NCBI GenBank assembly: GCA_963576725.1 | Contig: OY755244.1 | Span: forward strand, 32,275,876-32,339,875 | Reading direction: 5' to 3' | Source of the DNA: Azorinus chamasolen | Lineage: Eukaryota; Mollusca; Bivalvia; Cardiida; Solecurtidae | DNA: 64,000 bases | The notes under the pieces: generated by a model | The model's database searches: none | What the model was told of the DNA's origin: nothing | What the model saw: the letters and a program-made list of their open reading frames with translations, nothing else | Translations under genes and position numbers: made by a program | Shown: one piece after another, positions 43,508 to 55,259 of the stretch | How positions within the stretch are numbered: position 1 is the first letter of the stretch | Layout: every line of letters starts with the position of its first letter

Positions 43508-46500
43508 TCAATATGTAAAGTCAGCTCATTATATACCAAACACTGCCATTTCAGATGGTGAAATCTATTGAAACATCAACCTCTACCTACAGCTTACTCA
43601 TATTCAACAGAATATCAGATTTATTCAGTTAAGAGAAAATAATGAGTCATCATAGCCCAAATTGAAGTGGAAATGTGACATTTGTACCCGTAAAAAATGC
43701 AAGTCAGACCATTATATACCAAACACTGCCATTTCAGATGGTGAAACCTACTGAAACATCAATGTCTACCTATAGCTCATTCATATTCAACAGAATATCA
43801 AAGATTTTTTTCAGTTTAGAGAAAATAATGAGTCATCATAGCCCAAATTGAAGTGGAAATGTGACATTTGTACCCGTAAAAAATGGAATCACTAAAGCTC
43901 ACCCTGAGCACTTTGTGCTCTGGTGAGCTAAAAATCAATATGTAAAGTCAGCTCATTATATACCAAACACTGCCATTTCAGATGGTGAAACCTATTGAAA
44001 CATTAACCTCTACCTATAGCTCATTCATATTCAACAGAATATCAAAGATTTATTCAGTTCAGAGAAAATAATTAGTCATCATAGCCCATATTATAGCAGA
44101 AATGTGATATTTGTACCCGTAAAAAATGCAAGTCAGCCCATTATATACCAAACACTGCCATTTCAGGTGGTGAAATCTATTGAAACATCAACCTCTACCT
44201 ATAGCTCATTCATATTCAACAGAATATCAAAGATTTATTCAGTTTAGAGAAAATAATTAGTCATCATAGCCCAAATTGAAGTGGAAATGGGATATTTCTA
44301 CCCGTAAAAAATGCAAGTCAGCTCATTATATACCAAACACTGCCATTTCAGATGTCGAAATCTACTGAAACATTAACCTCTACCTATAGCTCATTCATAT
44401 TCAACAGAATATCAAAGATTTATTCAGTTTAGAGAAAATAATTAGTCATCATAGCCCATATTATAGCAGAAATGTGATATTTGTACCCGTAAAAAATGCA
44501 AGTCAGCTCATTATATACCAAACACTGCCATTTCAGATGGTGAAACCTATTGAAACATTAACCTCTACCTATAGCTCATTCATATTCAACAGAATATCAA
44601 AGATTTATTCAGTTTAGAGAAAATAATTAGTCATCATAGCCCATATTATAGCAGAAATGTGATATTTGTACCCGTAAAAAATGCAAGTCAGCCCATTATA
44701 TATCAAACACTGCCATTTCAGGTGGTGAAATTTATTGAAACATCAACCTCTACCTATAGCTCATTCATATTCAACAGAATATCAAAGATTTTTTCAGTTT
44801 AGAGAAAATAATTAGTCATCATAGCCCAAATTGAAGTGGAAATGTGACATTTGTACCCGTAAAAAATGCAAGTCAGCTCATTATATACCAAACACTGCCA
44901 TTTCAGATGGTGAAACCTATTGAAACATTAACCTCTACCTATAGCTCATTCATATTCAACAGAATATCAGAGATTTATTCAGTTCAGAGAAAATAATTAG
45001 TCATCATAGCCCATATTATAGCAGAAATGTGATATTTGTACCCGTAAAAAATGCAAGTCAGCCCATTATATACCAAACACTGCCATTTCAGGTGGTGAAA
45101 TCTATTGAAACATCAACCTCTACCTATAGCTCATTCATATTCAACAGAATATCAAAGATTTATTCAGTTTAGAGAAAATAATTAGTCATCATAGCCCAAA
45201 TTGAAGTGGAAATGGGATATTTCTACCCGTAAAAAATGCAAGTCAGCTCATTATATACCAAACACTGCCATTTCAGATGTCGAAATCTACTGAAACATTA
45301 ACCTCTACCTATAGCTCATTCATATTCAACAGAATATCAAAGATTTATTCAGTTTAGAGAAAATAATTAGTCATCATAGCCCATATTATAGCAGAAATGT
45401 GATATTTGTACCCGTAAAAAATGCAAGTCAGCTCATTATATACCAAACACTGCCATTTCAGATGGTGAAACCTATTGAAACATTAACCTCTACCTATAGC
45501 TCATTCATATTCAACAGAATATCAAAGATTTATTCAGTTTAGAGAAAATAATTAGTCATCATAGCCCATATTATAGCAGAAATGTGATATTTGTACCCGT
45601 AAAAAATGCAAGTCAGCCCATTATATATCAAACACTGCCATTTCAGGTGGTGAAATCTATTGAAACATCAACCTCTACCTATAGCTCATTCATATTCAAC
45701 AGAATATCAAAGATTTATTCAGTTTAGAGAAAATAATTAGTCATCATAGCCCAAATTGAAGTGGAAATGTGACATTTGTACCCGTAAAAAATGCAAGTCA
45801 GCTCATTATATACCAAACACTGCCATTTCAGATGGTGAAACCTATTGAAACATTAACCTCTACCTATAGCTCATTAATATTCAACAGAATATCAAAGATT
45901 TATTCAGTTTAGAGAAAATAATTAGTCATCATAGCCCATATTGTAGTGGAAATTTGATATTTGTACCCGTAAAAAATGCAAGTCAGCCCATTATATACCA
46001 AATGCTGCCATTTCAGATGGTGAAATCTACTGAAACATCAACCTCTACCTATAGCTCATTCATATTCAACAGAATATCAAAGATTTATTCAGTTTAGAGA
46101 AAATAATAAGTCATCATAGCCCATATTGTAGTGGAAATGTGATATTTCTACCCGTAAAAAAGGCAAGTCAGCTCATTATATACCAAACACTGCCATTTCA
46201 GGTGGTGAAATCTGCTGAAACATCAATGTCTACCTATAGCTCATTCATATTCAACAGAATATCAACGATTTATTCAGTTGAGAGAAAATAATTAGTCATC
46301 ATAGCACATATTTTAGTAGAAATGTGATATTTCTACCCGTAAAAAATGCAAGTCAGCCCATTATATACCAAACACTGCCATTTCAGATGGTGAAATCTGC
46401 TGAAACATCAATGTCTACCTATAGCTCATTCATATTCAACAGAATATCAAAGATTTTTTCAGTTTAGAGAAAATAATGACTCATCATAGCCCATATTGTA

Positions 46501-49500
46501 GTGAAAATGTGATATTTCTGCCCGTAAAAAATGCAAGTCAGTCAATTATATACCCGAAACTGCCATTTCAGAGGGTGAAATTTATTGAAACATCAACCTC
46601 TACCTATAGCTCATTCATATTCAACAGAATATCAAAGATTTATTCAGTTTAGAAAAAATAATTAGTCTTCATAGCCCATATTATAGCAGAAATGTGATAT
46701 TTATACCCGTAAAAAATGCAAGTCAGACCATTATATACCAAATACTGCCATTTCAGATGGTGAAATCTACTGAAACATCAATGTCTACCTATAGCTCATT
46801 CATATTCAACAGAATATCAAAGATTTATTCAGTTTAGAGAAAATAATGAGTCCTCATAGAACATATTATAGCAGAAATGTGATATTTCTACCCGTAAAAA
46901 ATGCAAGTCAGCCCATTATATACCAAAAAATGTCATTTCAGATGGTGAAATCTATTGAAACATAAATGTCTAAATATAGCTCATTCATGTTCAACAGAAT
47001 ATCAAAGATTTATTCAGTTTAGAGAAAATAATAAGTCCTCATAGACCATATTGTAGTGGAAATGTGATATTTCTACCCGTAAAAAATGCAAGTCAGTCCA
47101 TTATATGCCCAAAACTGCCATTTCAGATGGTGAAATCTATTGAAACATCAACCTCTACCTACAGCTTACTCATATTCAACAGAATATCAAAGATTTATTC
47201 AGTTTAGAAAAAATAATTAGTCTTCATAGCCCATATTATAGCAGAAATGTGATATTTATACCCGTAAAAAATGCAAGTCAGACCATTATATACCAAATAC
47301 TGCCATTTCAGATGGTGAAATCTACTGAAACATCAATGTCTACCTATAGCTCATTCATATTCAACAGAATATCAAAGATTTATTCAGTTTAGAGAAAATA
47401 ATGAGTCCTCATAGAACATATTATAGCAGAAATGTGATATTTCTACCCGTAAAAAATGCAAGTCAGCCCATTATATACCAAAAAATGTCATTTCAGATGG
47501 TGAAATCTATTGAAACATAAATGTCTAAATATAGCTCATTCATGTTCAACAGAATATCAAAGATTTATTCAGTTTAGAGAAAATAATAAGTCCTCATAGA
47601 CCATATTGTAGTGGAAATGTGATATTTCTACCCGTAAAAAATGCAAGTCAGTCCATTATATGCCCAAAACTGCCATTTCAGATGGTGAAATCTATTGAAA
47701 CATCAACCTCTACCTACAGCTTACTCATATTCAACAGAATATCAAAGATTTATTCAGTTAAGAGAAAATAATGAGTCATCATAGCCCAAATTGAAGTGGA
47801 AATGTGACATTTGTACCCGTAAAAAATGCAAGTCAGACCATTATATACCAAACACTGCCATTTCAGATGGTGAAACCTACTGAAACATCAATGTCTACCT
47901 ATAGCTCATTCATATTCAACAGAATATCAAAGATTAATTCAGTTTAGAGAAAATACTGAGTCATCATAGCCTATATTGTAGTGAAAATGGGATATTTCTA
48001 CCCGTAAAAAATGCAAGTCAGCCCATTATATTCCAAATGCTGCCATTTGAGATGGTGAAATCTACTAAAAGATCAACCTCTACCTACAGCTTACTCATAT
48101 TCAACAGAATATCAAAGATTTATTCAGTTTAGAGAAACTAATTAGTCATCATAGCCCATATTGTAGTGGAAATGTGATATTTCTACCCGTAAAAAATGCA
48201 AGTCAGTCCATTATATACCCAAAACTGCCATTTCAGATGGTGAAATCTATTGAAACATCAACCTCTACCTACAGCGTACTCATATTCAACAGAATATCAA
48301 AGATTTATTCAGTTTAGAGAAAATAATGAGTCATCATAGCACATATTTTAGTAGAAATGTGATATTTCTACCCGTAAAAAATGCAAGTCAGCCCATTATA
48401 TACCAAATACTGCCATTTCAGATGGTGAAATCTACTGAAACATCAATCTCTACCTATAGCTCATTCATATTCAACAGAATATCAAAGATTTATTCATTTT
48501 AGAGAAAATAATGAGTCATCATAGAACATATTATAGCAGAAATGTGATATTTCTACCCGTAAAAAATGCAAGTCAGCCCATTATATACCAAATACTGCCA
48601 TTTCAGATGGTGAAATCAACTGAAACATCAATCTCTACCTATAGCTCATTCATGTTCAACAGAATATCAAAGATTTATTCAGTTTAGAGAAAATAATGCG
48701 TCATCATAGCCCAAATTGTAGTGGAAATGTGATATTTCTACAAGTAAAAAATGCAAGTCAGTCTATTATATGCCCAAAATTGCCATTTCAGATAGTGAAA
48801 TCTATTGAAACATCAACCTCTACCTACAGCTTACTCATATTCAACAGAATATCAAAGATTTATTCAGTTAAGTGAAAATAATGACTCATCATAGCCCAAA
48901 TTGAAGTGGTAATGTGACATTTGTACCCGTAAAAAATGCAAGTCAGACCATTATATACCAAACACTGCCATTTCAGATGGTGAAACCTACTGAAACATCA
49001 ATGTCTACCTATAGCTCATTCATATTCAACAGAATATCAAAGATTAATTCAGTTTAGAGAACATAATTAGTCATCATAGCCCATATTGTAGTGAAAATGG
49101 GATATTTCTACCCGTAAAAAATGCAAGTCAGCCCATTATATTCCAAATGCTGCCATTTGAGATGGTGAAATCTACTGAAACATCAACCTCTACCTACAGC
49201 TTACTCATATTCAACAGAATATCAAAGATTTATTCAGTTTAGAGAAAATAATTAGTCATCATAGCCCATATTGTAGTGGAAATGTGATATTTCTACCCGT
49301 AAAAAATGCAAGTCAGTCAATTATATACCCGAAACTGCCATTTCAGAGGGTGAAATTTATTGAAACATCAACCTCTACCTTATAGCTCATTCATATTCAA
49401 CAGAATATCAAAGATTTACTCAGTTTAGAGAAAATAATTAGTCCTCATAGACCATATTGTAGTGGAAATGTGATATTTCTACCCGTAAAAAATGCAAGTC

Positions 49501-52500
49501 AGTCCATTATATGCCCAAAACTGCCATTTCAGATGGTGAAATCTGCTGAAACATCAATGTCTACCTATAGCTCATTCATATTCAACAGAATATCAAAGAT
49601 TTTTTCAGTTTAGAGAAAATAATGAGTCATCATAGCCCATATTGTAGTGAAAATGTGATATTTCTGCCCGTAAAAAATGCAAGTCAGTCAATTATATACC
49701 CGAAACTGCCATTTCAGAGGGTGAAATTTATTGAAACATCAACCTCTACCTATAGCTCATTCATATTCAACAGAATATCAAAGATTTACTCAGTTTAGAA
49801 AAAATAATTAGTCTTCATAGCCCATATTATAGCAGAAATGTGATATTTATACCCGTAAAAAATGCAAGTCAGACCATTATATGCCCAAAACTGCCATTTC
49901 AGATGGTGAAATCTATTGAAACATCAACCTCTACCTACAGCTTACTCATATTCAACAGAATATCAAAGATTTATTCAGTTAAGTGAAAATAATGACTCAT
50001 CATAGCCCAAATTGAAGTGGTAATGTGACATTTGTACCCGTAAAAAATGCAAGTCAGACCATTATATACCAAACACTGCCATTTCAGATGGTGAAACCTA
50101 CTGAAACATCAATGTCTACCTATAGCTCATTCATATTCAACAGAATATCAAAGATTAATTCAGTTTAGAGAACATAATTAGTCATCATAGCCCATATTGT
50201 AGTGAAAATGGGATATTTCTACCCGTAAAAAATGCAAGTCAGCCCATTATATTCCAAATGCTGCCATTTGAGATGGTGAAATCTACTGAAACATCAACCT
50301 CTACCTACAGCTTACTCATATTCAACAGAATATCAAAGATTTATTCAGTTTAGAGAAAATAATTAGTCATCATAGCCCATATTGTAGTGGAAATGTGATA
50401 TTTCTACCCGTAAAAAATGCAAGTCAGTCAATTATATACCCGAAACTGCCATTTCAGAGGGTGAAATTTATTGAAACATCAACCTCTACCTTATAGCTCA
50501 TTCATATTCAACAGAATATCAAAGATTTACTCAGTTTAGAGAAAATAATTAGTCCTCATAGACCATATTGTAGTGGAAATGTGATATTTCTACCCGTAAA
50601 AAATGCAAGTCAGTCCATTATATGCCCAAAACTGCCATTTCAGATGGTGAAATCTGCTGAAACATCAATGTCTACCTATAGCTCATTCATATTCAACAGA
50701 ATATCAAAGATTTTTTCAGTTTAGAGAAAATAATGAGTCATCATAGCCCATATTGTAGTGAAAATGTGATATTTCTGCCCGTAAAAAATGCAAGTCAGTC
50801 AATTATATACCCGAAACTGCCATTTCAGAGGGTGAAATTTATTGAAACATCAACCTCTACCTATAGCTCATTCATATTCAACAGAATATCAAAGATTTAC
50901 TCAGTTTAGAAAAAATAATTAGTCTTCATAGCCCATATTATAGCAGAAATGTGATATTTATACCCGTAAAAAATGCAAGTCAGACCATTATATGCCCAAA
51001 ACTGCCATTTCAGATGGTGAAATCTATTGAAACATCAACCTCTACCTACAGCTTACTCATATTCAACAGAATATCAAAGATTTATTCAGTTAAGTGAAAA
51101 TAATGACTCATCATAGCCCAAATTGAAGTGGTAATGTGATATTTGTACCCGTAAAAAATGCAAGTCAGCCAATTAAATACCAAACACTGCCATTTCAGAT
51201 GGTGAAATCTACTGAAACATCAATGTCTACCTATAGCTCATTCATATTCAACAGAATATCAAAGATTTATTCAGTTTAGAGAAAATAATTAGTCATCATA
51301 GCACATATTTTAGTAGAAATGTGATATTTCTACCCGTAAAAAATGCAAGTCAGCCCATTATATACCAAACACTGCCATTTCAGATGGTGAAATCTGCTGA
51401 AACATCAATGTCTACCTATAGCTCATTCATATTCAACAGAATATCAAAGATTTATTCAGTTTAGAGAAAATAATGAGTCATCATAGCCCATATTGTAGTG
51501 AAAATGTGATATTTCTGCCCGTAAAAAATGCAAGTCAGCCCATTAAATACCAAACACAGCCATTTCAGATGGTGAAATCTACTGAAACATCAATGTCTAC
51601 CTAAAGCTCCTTCATATTCAACAGAATATCAAAGATTTATTCAGTTGAGAGAAAATAATTAGTCATCATAGCACATATTTAAGTAGAAATGTGATATTTA
51701 TACCCGTAAAAAATGCAAGTCTGACCATTATATACCAAATACTGCCATTTCAGATGGTGAAATCTACTGAAACATCAATGTCTACCTAAAGCTCCTTCAT
51801 ATTCAACAGAATATCAAAGATTTATTCAGTTGAGAGAAAATAATTAGTCATCATAGCACATATTTAAGTAGAAATGTGATATTTATACCCGTAAAAAATG
51901 CAAGTCTGACCATTATATACCAAATACTGCCATTTCAGATGGTGAAATCTACTGAAACATCAATGTCTACCTATAGCTCATTCATATTCAACAGAATATC
52001 AAAGATTTATTCAGTTTAGAGAAAATAATGAGTCCTCATAGAACATAATATTAAAGCAGAAATGTGATATTTCTACCCGTAAAAAATGCAAGTCAGCCCA
52101 TTATATACCAAAAAATGTCATTTCAGATGGTGAAATCTATTGAAACATAAATGTCTAAATATAGCTCATTCATGTTCAACAGAATATTAAAGATTTATTC
52201 AGTTTAGAGAAAATAATTAGTCCTCATAGACCATATTGTAGTGGAAATGTGATATTTCTACCCGTAAAAAAAGTCAGTCCATTATATGCCCAAAACTGCC
52301 ATTTCAGATGGTGAAATCTATTGAAACATCAACCTCTACCTACAGCTTACTCATATTCAACAGAATATCAAAGATTTATTCAGTTAAGAGAAAATAATGA
52401 GTCATCATAGCCCAAATTGAAGTGGAAATGTGACATTTGTACCCGTAAAAAATGCAAGTCAGACCATTATATACCAAACACTGCCATTTCAGATGGTGAA

Positions 52501-52895
52501 ACCTACTGAAACATCAATGTCTACCTATAGCTCATTCATATTCAACAGAATATCAAAGATTAATTCAGTTTAGAGAAAATACTGAGTCATCATAGCCTAT
52601 ATTGTAGTGAAAATGGGATATTTGTACCCGTAAAAAATGCAAGTCAGCCCATTATATTCCAAATGCTGCCATTTCAGACGGTGAAATCTATTGAAACATC
52701 AACCTCTACCTACAGCTTACTCATATTCAACAGAATATCAAAGATTTATTCAGTTTAGAGAAAATAATTAGTCCTCATAGCCCATATTATAGTGGAAATG
52801 TGATATGTGGAACCTCTACCTACAGCTCACTTAATATTCAACAGAATATCAAAGATTTATTCAGTTAAGAGAAATTCATATGTCATCAAAGCTCA
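43505..52895 (+). repeat. 185-bp satellite array, about 50 monomers, with higher-order repeats
   Basis: The monomer marker ATGCAAGTCAG recurs every 185 bp (e.g. 44126, 44311, 44496, 44681). Every monomer carries TACCCGTAAAAAATGCAAGT, CTGCCATTTCAGATGGTGAA and ATATTCAACAGAATATCAAA. Higher-order units: 925 bp (5-mer; marker GATGTCGAAATC at 44351 and 45276), 555 bp (3-mer; TACCAAAAAATGTC at 46921 and 47476, again at 52106) and 1111 bp (6-mer; TTGAAGTGGTAATG at 48901, 50012, 51123). The array frays at the right, where the last monomer has an internal deletion near 52809. No ORF. Confidence 0.95.
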
Positions 52896-53288
52896 TAAAC
52901 ATACATTAGAATTATCATTGACTTTTTTTGTCACGTGACAACAATAGGCAAATACAGTTCGGTACTCTGTGATAAAAACTTGATCAAATAACGATTTAAA
53001 ACGACTTTTTTACAGAAAAGAGTGGATAAACATTAATTTAAAGTATATTGGCTTGTGATTGTGAAACCAAACGTTAAAAATATTGGCCAAAAAGTGATAA
53101 AACTGAGATATGTATGGACTGAGTGATTATCGGAAAAGTGTTACCGTAAAAGGACAGTAAGTCCCTGGTAATCGGACGACATATCGACAGATAAGTACCT
53201 ATTTATCCTATTTATCCTATGTTTATATAAACTTTTCTGACCAGAATTGATTACTGCAAATGACATACATCATATAATTATCCACAAA

Positions 53289-55208
53289 ATGGGACCACAT
53301 AAACCTAAAAAGACAAAAAATCCACCGAATGCTGTCCCGCCGAATGTAAATAATGAAAAAGCAGACGGGGCTTACAGTACTGCAGATCATACATGTAGCG
53401 GTCAAGGGAATGTGTCCGATGCGCTTGGGCAAACACGTGATGTAATGTATGGTCAGAGCGGACACAATGCACTCAATAACCCCCAATACACAGTACGGGA
53501 TCAATGTCAAGGTCAATATGGACAACAAAACTATGGAATACCAGTACCGACAAATTCTATGTTTTTCCAACAACCCTCTACTCAGCATGCATCTTTATTT
53601 AACAACCAACCACAAACAATTACGGCTCAGGGTGTGCACTCTGGGCAGGATACCGGTATCCCGTCGTGGGCTGCCAATCTTTGTCAACAAATTGCAAACA
53701 TTCAAAGCACTTTGAACGATCAGTCCCAACGATGGCAATCCGTTGAAAACAAGATTGAACAACAGAACAATGAATTTGTTTTAATGCAGACAAAATTGTC
53801 CGAAATTGCAAAACTTAAACAAAACATACAAAGTACGAATACAACACTGAATGCGGTACAGACGGAAATTAAAACAATGCAAACGGACGTAAATGGTCAT
53901 GAAAACGCGATACAGCAATACAGTGAAATGTACGAAGATCTATATACAAACAATAGTGACATGGACAAAAAAATTAATGATATGCAGTCAAAAATCGAAA
54001 AATTAGAATCACAGCAAGAGCAAATTACTAGCAGAGTAGACCAAACTAACGACCGTATAACCGATGTTCAATGGCGCGGCATGCGTGAGAATTTACTATT
54101 TTATGGAATTGAAGAAGCCAAAAGTTTTGAAACTGACGGAGAAGATTGCCAAAAAACATTGAAAAACTTTATATATGAAAATCTAGAAATCAAAGAAGAA
54201 ATTTCCATTGATAGGTGTCATAGGCTAGGTCGATACAGAGCTGGAAATGACAATCCACGAACGATTGTGGCAAAGTTTACATTTTACAAAGACAAAGAGT
54301 ACATAAAACACAGAGCACATGAAAAACTGACGGATACTCAATACTGGGTGAAGGACCAGTACCCACGCGAAATGACAGAGAAACGAAAGTTATTATACGC
54401 GGCAGCAGATGAAGCCAGAAAGGACGAGAACAACAAAGTGCGACTCGTCCGAGACAAATTATACATAAACGGCAAACAATACCTCCCAGACGAGCCACGA
54501 CGCGATAACGACACACAACAAAGGAGACAACAACAACTGGAAGCGAACAATAATGGACAAAAGTCTACGCGGACACAAACGCAATTACAGAGAAATGATA
54601 CCCACGGCAATAAAGGAAATGTAAACACGAACAAGTGGTCAAGAACTTTCTATCGCAAACCGCGCAGTGTTACTCAGCGACCACGACATAGTGATTCACC
54701 TTTGTTATCCAACCGGTATGCCTCATTAGCATCCGCAACACCAGTAAATAACGAAAGAAAATCCCTAGCCGGGAAAAAGAAGGCCACATCTCCTTTGGAA
54801 GCAAATGGCACCTTCAAAAAGCAACATATAGACTCGAGTGAAAGTGAAAACGAGGGTGACCAGAGTACAATAATAATACAGGCAGATGTGCACATGTCTT
54901 CACCGCGGGAAAGTCCGCGACAGCCCTCAGAAGAGGTGGACTGTCGTGAGCTTTCCCAGGATCAAGCAGATGAACTCGTGCCTTCATCACAGGCAAGTAC
55001 ACAGCAGCCTTCCCAACAAGAGGACTGCCGGGTACTTTCCTGGGATGAAGCAAATATAAATGTGTCTTCAGTGCGGGCAGGTGCACGGACGCCCCATGAA
55101 CTGAGGAGCGGTCCTGTACCTGTCCGGGATGAAAACATTGAAAGGTTGCCTTTTTGTGACGATACAGAGAATGAGGACGACTACGCAGAGAATAATTTAC
55201 ATGATTAG
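53289..55208 (+). CDS. Non-LTR retrotransposon ORF1
   Basis: The frame is open from an ATG at 53247, but the second ATG at 53289 (AAAATGG context, MGPHKPKKTKN) looks like the real start; 639 codons, ending TAG. Basic/polar Q-rich N-terminus, then a long coiled coil (about residues 130-260), then an RRM-like region beginning RGMRENLLFYGIEEA with DRCHRLGRY and TIVAKFTFYKDK, then a C-terminal domain (YPREMTEKRKLLYAAADEA). This order is that of L1-type ORF1 chaperones, which coat LINE RNA. The tail is S/P/Q-rich with an internal duplication (VDCRELSQDQAD and EDCRVLSWDEAN). No CCHC knuckle was seen. Intact. Confidence 0.85.
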   Translation: MGPHKPKKTKNPPNAVPPNVNNEKADGAYSTADHTCSGQGNVSDALGQTRDVMYGQSGHNALNNPQYTVRDQCQGQYGQQNYGIPVPTNSMFFQQPSTQHASLFNNQPQTITAQGVHSGQDTGIPSWAANLCQQIANIQSTLNDQSQRWQSVENKIEQQNNEFVLMQTKLSEIAKLKQNIQSTNTTLNAVQTEIKTMQTDVNGHENAIQQYSEMYEDLYTNNSDMDKKINDMQSKIEKLESQQEQITSRVDQTNDRITDVQWRGMRENLLFYGIEEAKSFETDGEDCQKTLKNFIYENLEIKEEISIDRCHRLGRYRAGNDNPRTIVAKFTFYKDKEYIKHRAHEKLTDTQYWVKDQYPREMTEKRKLLYAAADEARKDENNKVRLVRDKLYINGKQYLPDEPRRDNDTQQRRQQQLEANNNGQKSTRTQTQLQRNDTHGNKGNVNTNKWSRTFYRKPRSVTQRPRHSDSPLLSNRYASLASATPVNNERKSLAGKKKATSPLEANGTFKKQHIDSSESENEGDQSTIIIQADVHMSSPRESPRQPSEEVDCRELSQDQADELVPSSQASTQQPSQQEDCRVLSWDEANINVSSVRAGARTPHELRSGPVPVRDENIERLPFCDDTENEDDYAENNLHD

Positions 55209-55259
55209 CAAAACGCGGAAAACGGCTGCGGACATGTACAGAAAGGACTAGACTTTTCA

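Noticed and set aside
53223..53588. 121-codon minus-strand frame opposite the LINE
   Set aside because: Antisense to ORF1, whose motifs are clear on the plus strand.
53449..53715. 88-codon plus-strand frame overlapping ORF1
   Set aside because: Out-of-frame overlap with a clearly coding ORF1; no motif.
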